Below, in pieces: positions 11,971 to 22,552 of a DNA stretch of 64,000 bases. The stretch lies in NCBI GenBank assembly GCA_030762935.1, contig CM060897.1:113270176-113334175 (forward strand). The letters run 5' to 3'. Below the pieces are notes generated by a model, which saw only the letters and a program-made list of their open reading frames with translations, was not told where the DNA came from and did not search any database. The translations under genes and the position numbers were made by a program. Position 1 is the stretch's first letter. Every line of letters starts with the position of its first letter. The DNA is from Hymenopus coronatus (lineage: Eukaryota > Arthropoda > Insecta > Mantodea > Hymenopodidae).

Positions 11971-12120
11971 TCTTTTCTACTTACAAGGGACCAAGTAGTA
12001 ATCACCATTTCTGCTAATATATTTATCTTGATTAGCATGATGTAGATATAAAAATAAGGTTTATAATAACTTATTACACATATGTAGAGAAAGCTATGTG
12101 AATGGAATATATGGGTTTTT
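11971..12120 (+). repeat. HER-11, C-end fragment
   Basis: This fragment holds the last ~150 bp of a copy (CTTATTAC and ATGTAGAGAAAGCTATGTGA) and directly follows the C end of HER-10. Its matching H-end half is not identified. Confidence 0.65.
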
Positions 12121-12475
12121 GTAGAGTTAACCGTTTCCGACATATTTCTTGTTATTGGTTTTTGTTTTAAACTACTTAAACATTTCTCAAACGGGATGTC
12201 ACCTTTATTTTCGTCTGTTTTTTGCTTACTCTTAACAGGCAAATTGAATTTATTTTAAGTTATTTCGTATGGCTATTTATAAAGATTCAACTATCACTTT
12301 AGCTTAGTGTATTACCTTATTTCACTTCTGTTTTAAAAGGATCAATTAATAAGGCCAATTCTGCTAATGTTTATCCCGGTTAGTATGGTATAAATAAAAA
12401 GAATAATATTTGTTAAGAAATGTTTGTTTGTGGAACAGCTAGAGAAAGTAATGTGAATTGAGCACATCAGTTTTT
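12121..12475 (+). repeat. HER-12, C-end arm
   Basis: This arm begins at TTGTAGAGTTAACCGTTTCC, the point at which HER-9 stops, and ends with GAATTGAGCACATCAGTTTT. Together with HER-9 it makes one nearly complete subfamily I copy. Confidence 0.75.
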
Positions 12476-12650
12476 GCAGCTATGCTTGTCACAGCCACAA
12501 TCACACACATGGGCCCTTTTTTATAAATAAGCGCTGTTTTGGATTTTATAAATAAGCTGTCTGTTTTTTCGGTGAAATCTCGAAATGGAGCTTTCGGATC
12601 GAATACCATTACTTCTCTACTACTATGTACATATATTGTTGAGCAAACAA
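12476..12650 (-). repeat. HER-13, H-end arm
   Basis: This arm begins with GCAGCTATGCTTGTCACAGC, the consensus GAGCTATGCTGCCCACAG, and contains GGTGAAATCTCGAAATGG. A degraded H end follows. It supplies the part missing from HER-8, so HER-8 and HER-13 bracket the HER-9 to HER-12 block. Confidence 0.65.
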
Positions 12651-12703
12651 TATACGTACAATTTGGTTTTCATTGAATTCTTATGAAAGTACATTAAACT
12701 TTA

Positions 12704-13478
12704 ATTTTACTCTCTCTAGCACGTTTGCACATTCAATGAACATGACAGCTAGAAAAAACACTGTAAATTTCTGTTTTGAGGTCTCCTGATACCGGAAAAC
12801 CATTTTCAGAAAAATATAAGTGTAAGTGTGTGAGTGTGTACGGCTGTGGACAGTTTAGCTCAAAAATGATAATACCGCTAAAACCAAATTTAAGATATAT
12901 CTATGCTTGGTATCCTCCAAGAATACGATATATGATCTTCCCTATCCAAACTTCCTTTTACATGGAAAATTTTGTTGTTCTCAAAACTGGTGTAACGATT
13001 TTGATTAAAATACCGTTTATCAAAAATATTTACATCATAAATAAAATGTTTATTGTGAATTTTGTGGCCTGTTTGTGCTTAATGAGTTTTACAGAACTTT
13101 GCAAAACGGTTAAACCGTATGGGATAGAAATAAACGTAACACACAAAAGTTGTAGATCTAATTAAAACATAATTTATGCCACATAGGATTTTCTTGTAGA
13201 GTTTATTGTTTTTGAGATATTAATTGTTGGAACTATGTAAAGCAAACAGAACCTCCAATGTTTCACAGAGCGATAAGTTTTTAAAAGATTTGATCTGGCT
13301 TTAGGATAATGTATTCCCTTATGTCGCTTCTCCTAACAATGAGGCAAGTAATAAGACTAATCTGTTAATGTTTATCTGGCTTAGCATGATGTGGAGAAAA
13401 GCATAATCTTTGTAAGTTTAGTTTGTATTTGGAACAGCTAGAGAAAGTTGTGTGAATGTAAAAAACACCTGTTTTTTT
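12704..13478 (+). repeat. HER-14, full copy, diverged
   Basis: The H end is TTTTACTCTCTCTAGCACG and the C end is GTGTGAATGTAAAAAACACC. Much of the cassette is reduced to GTAAGTGTGTGAGTGTGTAC (12820-12839). It is subfamily I (GGAACAGCTAGAGAAAG). Confidence 0.75.
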
Positions 13479-13560
13479 CTCGCTATGAAGCAGCAGATTC
13501 GGAGAAGTTATACTTTGTAACATCAGCTGCACCGAATAGAAGGCAATTATTAGGTCCACA

Positions 13561-13596
13561 GAAGAAGAAGAAGAAGAAGAAGAAGAAGAAGAAGAA
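13561..13596. repeat. (GAA)n microsatellite
   Basis: Twelve GAA units followed by an A-rich tail. On the minus strand they would read as a serine run, which is a low-complexity artefact. Confidence 0.95.
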
Positions 13597-13849
13597 AAAA
13601 AAAGATATCTAAAGTATAGCATCGTTTATATTTTCCTGTTTTCATCGTTAGTTTGAGCCGCAAATACTTACTGCATAAAGGAATCGTTTTGTAACAACTT
13701 CCTGCTTCAAAACTCAGTTTATTCCACTTTAATGCAGCTTAGCCTCAGTAGCATCATCTTGAGCTGCTTGACGTTCCAGCGGAAGTTGTTAGACATCAGA
13801 GTGATAAAGGTAGATCCGTTAAAAATTAGATACAAAAGAAATGCAACTT

Positions 13850-14035
13850 CTCTTATAATATAGCTAGCGCTTCTATAGTTTCTGTCTTTATCCTCCGTCT
13901 TATAATCCACATGCCGTGCAAATCCGTCTCCATGTAATCCTGCCATTTTAATCTTGGTCTTCCCTATCTTTTTTTCACCTAAGAATTTACCTTCAAAGTA
14001 TTTTTAGCAAATCTGCAATTATCCATTCTAACAGT
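13850..14035 (-). pseudogene. C-terminal scrap of a non-LTR retrotransposon ORF2
   Basis: On the minus strand the text translates as G-R-P-R-L-K-W-Q-D-Y-M-E-T-D-L at about 13964 downward. It is preceded by a frame with two stops and ends at a stop near 13853. The pattern GRPRxxWxDxxxxDL is the familiar carboxyl end of many insect non-LTR reverse transcriptase proteins. Nothing upstream of this end is recognisable, so the piece is a short decayed relic with no function of its own. The class rests on this one motif. Confidence 0.5.
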
Positions 14036-14090
14036 GCTACCTCCATCCACTTATTTTAAATGTAATACGTATTATTGCATTAGGATCTTA

Positions 14091-14337
14091 ATTTCTCTAC
14101 ACGTATGTACATAGTGTATAGAGGAACTATTGTATTCTACCCAAACATTCGATACCGATATTTCACCAGTAATATATGTTTTGAGGTCCACTGAGTCCAA
14201 AAATATATTTTAGTAAAGGGTATGTGTGTGTGTACGTGACTTTTTCTTGATTAGCATGAAGAAGATAGAAGAATAAGCTTTTGCAACAACAGTTAGTTAC
14301 AGAATAATTAGAGAAGGTCATGTCGAAGAAAATCATT
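14091..14337 (+). repeat. HER-15, both ends, middle deleted
   Basis: The H end (ATTTCTCTACACGTATGTAC) and the C-end region (GATTAGCATGAAGAAGATAG to GAGAAGGTCATGT) are joined directly after the GT cassette (GTGTGTGTGTACGTG). The whole central body is missing, giving a deletion derivative of about 250 bp. Confidence 0.75.
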
Positions 14338-14410
14338 CTTTCTTTTTGTGTGCGTCTGTGAATTATCATGGATTATATTGCTGTTTAAGCGTTCGGCTGT
14401 GTTTGTTATA

Positions 14411-15428
14411 CAGGATGATTCAAAAGTACCTTTACAGCGTTTGGGCATGAATTCCTGGCATCGAAACAAGAAAATATGTCCATATAAACATGTGCTCTAA
14501 AACACTTCGTTTTTATCAATTTATTTCTGAACGTCACCTTCATCGGCTTTCCAAGTTCAACCTAATAAATTAATTTATTTATACACTAATAAAAGACTTT
14601 GAACCATTTTACCCTACAAAGTTGACCTTGACTTGCCATGACTCCTTGTTAACATTTGTATTTATCAGATGTGTAATACATTTTTCCAGCACGTTTTACA
14701 AATGCTGTTTACAGGAAGTTCATTAACCACACTCTCCCAGACTTATTAGAACATGTGACTCTGGAAATGAGAAGAAACATGTGGCTTATGCATGATGCTC
14801 TAGCACATTTTAGTCTCATTGTTCGAGATGCACTGGCTGGCGTCTACCGTTGACAGATGGGTGGCTAGAGAGGACCACTTCCATGGCCTGCACGTTCCCC
14901 CGAACCCAATCCTTAGGAATTTTATCTTTTGGGGGAACCCTAAATCGTTGCTTTATGCAGCAGACATCCGAGATGAAGAAACTCTTAGTCTAAATGCCAC
15001 CGAAATCATACGACACTGACTGGGGGCATTTGACATTCCACGCTTCGACGTGTGGATTTGTATCTAGACGCAAGAGGAGGACTTTTGAATAATTTGCTAT
15101 AAGTGATGTTTGTGTGAAACACCTCCCAATAGGTTGACACAATTGACTGATTATTTTAATGCATTTAATTGTTTCTTTTAAAGAAAGCTTTTATTCATTG
15201 GAATGAATTTAGAATGTTGTATATTTATTATTAAATTAAGCAGATTTAAGTAAAAATAACATATATCAGAAAACGGTGTCACTTTAAAATGTTTTGATTA
15301 ATAACATTTTGAACCTAAATAATTCAAGAACGAAGGGTTTTGGGACATGTATTTACATGAACGTTTTTTCTTGTTTTGATGTAAAGAACCTATCTCCAAA
15401 CTATGTAAGCGTTTTTTGAACAATTCTG
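14411..15428 (+). mobile_element. DDE transposon with terminal inverted repeats
   Basis: The left end CAGGATGATTCAAAAGTACC and the right end read in reverse, CAGAATTGTTCAAAAAACGC, form ~20-bp inverted repeats flanked by TA on both sides (14409-14410 and 15429-15430). This is the TA target usual for the Tc1/mariner superfamily. The interior holds a broken transposase remnant. At about 1.0 kb it is shorter than an autonomous element. Confidence 0.75.
14700..15019 (+). pseudogene. Transposase relic, WPxRSPxxNP type
   Basis: Reading from 14700 gives Y-R-K-F-I-N-H-T-L-P-D-L-L-E-H, then M-H-D-A-L-A-H-F, corresponding to the HDxAxxHF block that carries the second catalytic Asp. After an in-frame stop comes W-P-A-R-S-P-E-P-N-P and an F-Y-L-L-G block, where intact relatives have WPPRSPDLNPLDFFLWG-like text. 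A last piece (L-Y-A-A-D-I-R-D-E-E) is in another frame. The Asp after RSP is replaced by Glu. Several stops and shifts make it inactive. Family membership rests on these motifs. Confidence 0.65.
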
Positions 15429-15430
15429 TA

Positions 15431-16408
15431 GAATGAGATATGAGAAATGTCTGTAAAGCAAGTTGACCTTCTCATTTGACATGTGTGTCAAGCGGCTGAT
15501 TCAAGTTATTGTATGTATTCCACCTCTGGCAAATTCGCTTTGTATTACTAATATGAGTAGTATTACTTGTGTTTGTGACATTAGTGGAACAAGTTCATTT
15601 CCCCCGCTGGTTATAATCAAGCTGAATTTAAGCCACAAAGTTTCCTTGGCTGCTTTGTGCTGAAAAGCATGGAGTGTACCTGGCAGTTACTGATATGACA
15701 TGCGCCTTTCGTCAAGGTAATAAATCATCATCACCAGCGTCCATTACGTTGCACAGACTACCGGTTTACTACCGGTGCTGAATTGAATTTCTAAACAGTT
15801 CTTCTGTATAGCATTTCCCATAATCCAGTTGAAAATCCTTGTATTTTAACGTGTAAAGTGCTAAATCTTGTATTTCCTTTATTATATTCTTAATCTTTTC
15901 ATTATTACAGTTTGAGATACTATTTTTATCGACAATAAAATTAATTAATAGCTATAAATTTAGTGAATGAGCTTATGTTTCGGAAAGAAATTGAAAATAT
16001 TCAATTCTCTTATATTATTTACTTATCTAAAGAAGTCAAAATGCCTTATCTTGCCAATGTTAAAGTGTGACCCCATTATCTCGGTAACTGTTTAAAAAGA
16101 GCTATATTTTTAATGTATACTTATTACTACCTTTACTGTTTATTGATGAGGAACAGAATAATTCTGTTTATTAAAAAGAAACCTATGACTCTTTTAAATA
16201 AAGCTCATCAAATTTTATTGAAAAATTACGATTTTTAAATTTTTAAAATATAACTAATCCATATGCATACAAACTATTTGGTTAAAATAAGTCCTATTTA
16301 GTGCAAATGAGAGGTAAAACTGTATCCTGTAGTGCCAAATAGTTTCTGATATAATAGGATATTTTACTTCTTCAGAAATTGCTTTCAAACATAACATTTT
16401 AAAAAAAA
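15431..16408. other. Unassigned AT-rich sequence
   Basis: Nearly 1 kb without a recognised family. Open frames are short, and the frame at 15463-15663 has no recognisable domain. Confidence 0.4.
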
Positions 16409-17278
16409 ATCTGATGTGTTCCATTCACTTGACTTTCTCTACAACTCTGCAATAAATTATTGTTAAAAAGCTTATGCTTCTATTTACTTCCTGCTAATCG
16501 AGAAAAAATTAGCAGAAATAGTCTTATTACTTGCTTCCTTGTAAGTAGAAGCGAAATAAGGGTTAAAGTGATGGTCAAAAGCTGGTTGCTATGTAACTGA
16601 TGTTTCTTTGTTTGTATGGACACGCGTTCAGAAAGTCCTGTATGAGAAAAGTAAGTTTTTTATACCTGAAACCAAAAACAAGGAATATCTCAAAAACAAT
16701 CAACTCTGCGAAAAAAATGTATATAACATAAATTGTGTGTTTTAAAGTGCTCTACATTTGTTCTGTGGTAAGTTTTTGTCCATCTCTTACGGTTTAGCAG
16801 TTATGCAAAATTCCGTAAAATTGACTAAGAATAATGTGGTATTCAGAGTTTGTAGTATTCAAAATATACATTTTATTTGTCAGGTAAATATCTTTAATAT
16901 ACGATATTTTAATCAAAATCGCTAGAGGCATTTTTTAGAAAATCAAAATTTTTCGAAAAAGGTTCCATATAAAGGGTAGTTTAGGGTGGGGGGATTTTTC
17001 TCAAAATCTTCGTGTAGCAACCCTGGAAGATACTAAACTGAAATGCCAAGTTTGGTATTTTACCGACTTTTCGTTTTTGAGTTATCGTGTTCACAGACAC
17101 ACGGACACACGGGCACACTAACACACGGACATACCGACACACACACGGACCTATTTCTGAAAATATTTTTTTTTTGCATACAGGGGACCCTAAATCATAT
17201 ATTTTCGGTGAAATCTCGGTATCAAATTTTTTGGTGGAGTGCAATGCCTTCTCTATACTCTATGTACATAGTGCGTAT
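16409..17278 (-). repeat. HER-16, main part, split by LINE
   Basis: A complete subfamily II copy apart from a LINE that breaks its H-end palindrome. The C end is ATCTGATGTGTTCCATTCAC and the cassette at 17091-17150 is CACACGGACACACGGGCACA-like. The final 23 bases of the copy lie beyond the insert at 18353-18375. Confidence 0.9.
17265..17278. repeat. Left copy of 14-bp target-site duplication
   Basis: TACATAGTGCGTAT here is repeated exactly at 18353-18366. The two copies flank the LINE insertion. Confidence 0.9.
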
Positions 17279-17284
17279 CTACAG

Positions 17285-17968
17285 AATGCCGAATATATCC
17301 ATAACCTTAATGGAAACTGTATACGGAGCGACAGTTAGATCCACGATGACATAGGCAGGAGAAATATGGGGGTGGGAACAAACAGGGAATCTGGATCAAG
17401 TGAGGACCCAATTTTTGAAAGGAATTCTGGGTGTAGGGAGGGGTATGCCAAACTGCGGAATAATGAGGGAATTCGGGACACATAGTGAAACGATAGAGTG
17501 CAAATCAGAGCAGTTAAATATTGGCTGAGAATCGTTCACGGAAACCAATCTCTAATTAGGGCAGTCGGCTACCGTGAACAGTTGCGAATGGAAGGTAATT
17601 CGACGTGGGCATCAAAATTAAAGAAAGGGTTGGAAACCATTGGGATGGGAGACATTTGGATGGCGGGGCAGGAAAACAGGCGAAGTATTTGGAGACAAAT
17701 GAAGGTGTCATTAGAAGTACAGTCTGGGCTGAAATCGGAGTGGGGTATGGAGCAATACATCAAAACAGGTACCAAACACATTAGAGAGGGGCTCGCGTGG
17801 ATTAGACTAGGAGCATGGAGGAGCACGAACATTTCTGACGAGAATGGTACGAGAATCTGTCCCATTTGCGAGGAGGAAGAGTCGTGGACTCACATCTTGG
17901 CAAGATGTAGGGGTACGGAGGAATGGCGGGAAAAATATTTGCCGCGTTTTTTACCACTGCGAATGTAG
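17285..17968 (+). pseudogene. LINE ORF2 C-terminal region with CCHC motif
   Basis: The frame at 17498-17968 (156 residues) ends with C-P-I-C, H and C in a CX2CX7HX4C arrangement at about residues 122-138. This is the zinc-knuckle-like element seen at the end of several non-LTR retrotransposon proteins. Upstream, 17285-17340 reads I-S-I-T-L-M-E-T-V-Y-G-A, which continues the thumb region seen at 44680. Stops near 17480 separate the two pieces. The protein lacks its endonuclease and reverse transcriptase domains because the copy is 5'-truncated. The LINE clade cannot be assigned safely. Confidence 0.75.
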
Positions 17969-18330
17969 GGCTAGAAGCATGTTGGACGCTACTGGCAGGC
18001 ACGGAAAACATGGACGGGCTAGGTAAATTTATACTTAAGGCAAGACAGCTGAGATCTGAGGAGGCTGCCAGTGACTACATTGTTCTACATACATATATAT
18101 TATGTCATACTTAGGTCTCTGTTGTGCTATGGTTTTATATATGTTGTATATGTTATGTGTAAATACGTCTTTTAAGTGTAATTTTCTATTATAAGAGGGT
18201 GCATTTATGAAGGTTCACTCTGTGCTGTAAATTTAAATTGCTATATTTGAATATCTTTGTATTTTTATTTTCGGGACCCGTGCGATTGTTGAAATTCTAT
18301 GTATGATATTGCTATGTCTATAAATACACT

Positions 18331-18352
18331 TATTCATTCATTCATTCATTCA
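18331..18352 (+). repeat. (ATTC)n LINE tail
   Basis: Five ATTC units form the 3' end of the LINE directly before its right target duplication. Confidence 0.9.
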
Positions 18353-18375
18353 TACATAGTGCGTATAGAGAAAGT
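18353..18375 (-). repeat. HER-16, H-end remainder
   Basis: This segment includes the right copy of the 14-bp duplication and the last bases GAGAAAGTAAAAA of HER-16. It is followed at once by the C end of HER-17. Confidence 0.9.
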
Positions 18376-18378
18376 AAA

Positions 18379-18808
18379 AATCTGATGTGTTCCATTCTAA
18401 CGACTTTCTCTACATCTCTCTAAAATTGTTTTTAAGCTGATTCTAATTTATGCTAATTTAGCTAAACTTTAGCAGAAATGGTGTTATTACTTGCTTTCCT
18501 ATAAGTAGGAGGGAAATAAGGGAATACATTAGGCTAAACTGACAGTCACATGCTTTTAAATATTTGCTATGGAATTTAAATCCGATTCCTTGCGTACCCA
18601 GGAGTTGACAAGTTCCCTATGAGAAACGTTTAAGTATTTTAAAATTTAAACCAATAACAAGCAATATCTCGAAGAAACTGTGTATGATATACTTTGTGAT
18701 TTTAACGAAATCTACATTTTTGGTGTAGAAGCTTTGCTCATCTCTTACGGTTTATCAGTTGTGCAAAATTCATTCAGAATAAAGAGGTCTCAGAGGATAT
18801 TCCTTCTA
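18379..18808 (-). repeat. HER-17, C-end half
   Basis: This half begins TCTGATGTGTTCCATTCTAA immediately after HER-16 and runs to AGAATAAAGAGGTCTCAGAG. At 18809 the orientation flips. Confidence 0.8.
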
Positions 18809-18990
18809 AAATCCTCTTCATTCAGAATGACTTGTGCATAACTCGTAAACAAAGATAGGCAAAAACTTATCAAATAAAAAATGTAGATCTCTTCAAAATG
18901 CGCAATGTCTCTTCCGGTGCATTTTTTTTGCTGTGGAACTAAATGTTTCCTTGTTACTAGTTTCAGTTTTAATAGGTATTTATGATACAA
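18809..18990 (+). repeat. HER-18, inverted partner fragment
   Basis: ATCCTCTTCATTCAGAATGA mirrors the point at which HER-17 stops, and the copy continues to TTTCAGTTTTAATAGG. HER-17 and HER-18 make a foldback with almost no spacer. Confidence 0.75.
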
Positions 18991-19093
18991 GTGCTAAAAT
19001 GATGATTTTTATTGAGAGCGGAACGAGATGTAGACCGAGTTTCGTAATCCTACAAGCAATATAAGACACTTTTAACACGTGTGTCATACATTA

Positions 19094-19947
19094 TTACTTT
19101 CTCTACACGTACTATGTACATAGTGTATAGAGAAGGTATTGTAATGCATCCAAAAAATTCGATACCGAGATTTCACCGGAAATACATGTTTTGGGTCCCC
19201 ATAAATCCCAAAAAAAGCATTTTTATAAAAAGGTCGGGTGTGTGCATATGTGTGTGTTTCTGTGTGTCTGTGGACAGTATAGCTTAAAAACGAAAAGACC
19301 GTTAAATACCAATCTTTCAAGGATGCGACACGAAGATTTTCAAGAAAATCCCCCCACCCCCAGCTACCCTTTACATGGAACTTTTTCCGAAAATTTTTAT
19401 TTTTTTAAAAATGGCTCAAACTATTTTGATTAAAATGTCAAATATTAAAGATATTTACCTGACAAATAAAATGTATATCTTGAATTTTCTGGAATTAGCC
19501 TCTGAAGATTGCTTTATTTTGGATGAATTTTAGGGCATTTTGGATAGCTGCTAAACCGTAAGAGATGGACAAAAACTTAACACACAAAAATGTAGAGCAC
19601 AGTAAAACACACACATTATGTCTTCTATATTCTTTTCATGGAGTTTATGGTTTTTAACATATTCCTTGTTTTTGGTTTCAGCTTTGAAAAAATGATACTT
19701 TTCTCATACAAATGCCTGTCCATACAAACAATGGAACTTTAAGTCACTTAGCAACCAGCTTATGGTTATCAGTTTAGCCTATAGTACTCCCTTATTTCCC
19801 TTCTACTTACAAGGAAGCAAGTAATAAGACTATTTCTGCTATTTTTTTCTCGATTAAAATGAAGTAAATAGAGGTATAAGCATTTAAGAATAATTTGTTG
19901 TAAATATCTAGAGAAAGTCATGTGAATGGAACACATCAGCTTTTTTT
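19094..19947 (+). repeat. HER-19, full copy
   Basis: The H-end palindrome (ACTTTCTCTACACGTACTAT ... GTATAGAGAAGG) and C end (GAATGGAACACATCAGC) are intact, and the cassette is GTGTGTGCATATGTGTGTGT. This is one of the best copies for building a consensus. Confidence 0.9.
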
Positions 19948-19952
19948 GGACA

Positions 19953-20379
19953 TTTCTCAATATTAATAGATATATTATAATTATAAATAGATTGTTTTAT
20001 CTATTTCAGGGTTTTCATGCTTAATGGTCTGTGATATTCTATTGTTACCTTACTTAGCGTCTGTGCTGGCAACATAATGACTTACTGCTACAGAACGAAA
20101 ACATTCCATACTTTCTATGTAGCAGTTGTAATTTTGCTCCCTCCGCTGCTTGCCTAATTTCGTCTGGTTCAGTAGATTCCTTGTTCATGACATACAAATC
20201 ATCCACCATTTTATGGGTGGACACGAGCTTTCAGAGACATAGTCTACTTGAACGAGGCCCTGGACACATAAACCAAAATTGGCTACATTGGAGTGTCATA
20301 ATTTTATAACGAGTAACAGAATTTTCTACTTTTAACACTACTGACATCTGGTAAAACATCGACATTTAGCATTAACTGC
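19953..20379. other. Unassigned sequence
   Basis: About 430 bp with no recognised family or open frame. Confidence 0.4.
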
Positions 20380-20635
20380 TAAAAAATACTTTTAATTTTC
20401 TTAAACAGGATCTCGCACGTGTATCTTTTGTTTTACTCCTGGCCTTGCAAGGAAGCGAATTTGAATTACAATCGCATAGTGACAACTTTTAAAACATTTG
20501 ACTATCTCTTCTGCATAGTATCCTGAGTTATCTCAATTAACATGGAGTAGGGATTATAATATTCTTTAGTAAGGAGCTTGTTTGTATTACAGTTTGAGAA
20601 AGTCATGTGAATGGAGCACATCAGAATTTTTATTT
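20380..20635 (+). repeat. HER-20, C-end fragment
   Basis: TACTCCTGGCCTTGCAAGGA is followed by the subfamily I body and the C end ATGGAGCACATCAGAA. The H-end two thirds are missing. Confidence 0.7.
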
Positions 20636-21463
20636 ATAATGCTCTAGCTTATGTTGCTAAATTTAACAATAATTTCAATGTAATATCTGCCAGCAAGGCG
20701 TGTATAGTATATTAGGCTGAAATGCCCAAAACCTGTATTAATTTGCGAACTCATTGGGCTGTTAGTTACCACTTCATCTAAGGTATTCAAAGCACTATCG
20801 AGGTTGTAGTACAGATTAGTAAACCCAGACGACGGTATATCCATTAATTAATTGGATTTTGTCCTCTCCTTCCGTTTTCCTGGTTTATTTCTCTCTTTCG
20901 CTCTTAGAGCATTTCTTCATCGTTTCTTCTCTAGAACTCGATGCTTTTCTGATTTCCCAAGGGAATGCCAGTCCCTTCTTCTCTTGAATTCTAGATCAGT
21001 TTACTATGCTTCCTTCCCCATTATGACACTGTTTCCCCACCTCCTCATTGCACTACTTAATATTAAGTAATCCTTTTGACAGACTCTAAAGACGATCTCT
21101 CCTGCTGATATGGAAAAGCTAGTCGCTGATTTACGGACTGGAGGTTTGGGATTCAAACCTCTCTCAATGTCGCAAGGGGTCATTGGGACATTATGTTACA
21201 GTAGTCCTGAGATTTTTAATGCTTATTCTTTTACCTCTTTCATGGAGATTACATGAAGAATTATTCCAAATCCTGGGAGAATTAAAATGTAAACTTCAGT
21301 ATGTCCAAAAAATCAAAATAGGTGTTGATAAAGAATTGAATCCCCACCTCCTGCTGGGTCAAAGAAATATGTATTGAGATTTCGGTCAGTTAGAAGTGAA
21401 AGTAGATCAAAAATAAAAATACCAGTGCTTTCTCTCACATATGCCTAAATTGGACACGAAAAA
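20636..21463. other. Unassigned sequence
   Basis: About 830 bp. Frames at 20852-21070 and 21183-21377 have no identifiable domain, and no repeat family is recognised. Confidence 0.4.
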
Positions 21464-21674
21464 ATCTTATGGGTCCCATTCACACGACTTTGTAACAAAT
21501 TATTGTTAAAAAGGTACTCTTCTATCTACTTAATGCTAATCGAGATAAAATTAACATTAATGGTCTAAATGCATGTTTCTTTTTAAGTAGAAGGAAAATA
21601 ACGAGGCATACTAGGCTAAAGTGACATTCAAATCTTTTAAAAGCTACTTCCTATGTGGATAAAATTCCTTTATT
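21464..21674 (-). repeat. HER-21, C-end arm of a split copy
   Basis: This arm runs from the C end (ATCTTATGGGTCCCATTCAC) to AATTCCTTTATTTT. The consensus continues GTATTGCCAGGAGTTGAC, and that continuation resumes at about 22553 (HER-23), after HER-22. This is one older copy split by a younger one. Confidence 0.8.
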
Positions 21675-22552
21675 TTTTTACTTTGTCCATACGCAATATT
21701 TACATAGTGTATAGAGAAAGTATTGCACTCCACCCAAAAATTCGATACCGAGATTTCACCGGAAATATATGTTTTAGGGTCCCCAATATCCTAAAACAGC
21801 ATTTTCACAAAAAGGTCCGTGTGTGTGTGTGTCCGTGTGTCCGTGTGTCTGTGAACACGATAACTCAAAAACGAAAAGTCGGTAAAATACCAAACTTGGT
21901 ATTTAAGTTTAGTATCTTCCAGGGATGCGACACGAAGATTTTGAGAAAAATCCCCCCACCCCCAATTACCCTTTACATGGAACTTTTTTCGAAAATTTTT
22001 ATTTTCTCAAAAATGGCTCTAACGATTTTGATTAAAATTTCGGATATTAAACAAACTTACCTGAAAAATAAAACGTATATCTTGAATTTTCTGGGAATAG
22101 CCTCTGAAGAGTAGTTTATTCTGGATGAATTTTCCTAACTTTTGAATAACTGCTAAACCGTAAGAGATGTACAAAAACTTACTCCACAAAAAATGTAGAG
22201 CATATTAAAACACACAATTTATGATATATACATTTTTTTCGTGGAGTTCGTCGTTTTTGAGACATTCCTTATTTTTGGTTTCTGCTATGAAAAACTTTTA
22301 CTTTTCTCATATAGGAACTTGTCAACTCCTATCCATGTAAACAAAGGAACTTAATTGACATAGAAACCAGCTTTTGACTATCACTTTAACCTATGGTTGT
22401 CCCTTATTTCACTTCTACTTACAAGGAAGCGAATAAGACTATTTCTGCTAATTCTTTCTGATTAGCATAAAGGAAATAGAAGTATAAGCTTTTTAAGAAT
22501 TATTTGTTGCAGGGATATGGAGAAAGTCATGTGAATGGTACACATCCGATTT
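21675..22552 (+). repeat. HER-22, full copy nested in HER-21/23
   Basis: Both ends are present and T runs flank both sides. The cassette GTGTGTGTGTGTCCGTGTGT lies at 21821-21840. The frame at 21653-22114 crosses it but is not conserved as protein between copies. Confidence 0.9.

Larger units (their letters stand above)
17279..18352 (+). mobile_element. 5'-truncated non-LTR retrotransposon (LINE) insertion
   Basis: This 1,074-bp insert is bounded by a perfect 14-bp duplication. It begins inside the reverse transcriptase ORF and ends in a short ATTC repeat tail (18331-18352). Severe 5' truncation, a simple-repeat 3' tail and a target duplication are the classic marks of target-primed reverse transcription. 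About 50 bp at its start overlap the end of the RT fragment at 43326-44735 (TGGAAACTGTATACGGAGCG occurs in both), so both come from one LINE family. Confidence 0.9.

Noticed and set aside
17569..17865. 98-residue minus frame
   Set aside because: It is the antisense shadow of the LINE ORF at 17498-17968.
16409..18400. Hammerhead ribozyme core suggested by CTGATGTG at the HER C end
   Set aside because: The core needs CUGANGA and a nearby GAAA in a three-stem layout. Here the motif reads CUGAUGU and no suitable stems were found.
21653..22114. 153-residue open frame that resembles others at 46893-47198, 16981-17244 and 1434-1616
   Set aside because: The similarity comes from the HER nucleotide repeat. 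Frames are not maintained between copies, both strands give equal 'homology', and the variable cassette changes frame freely.
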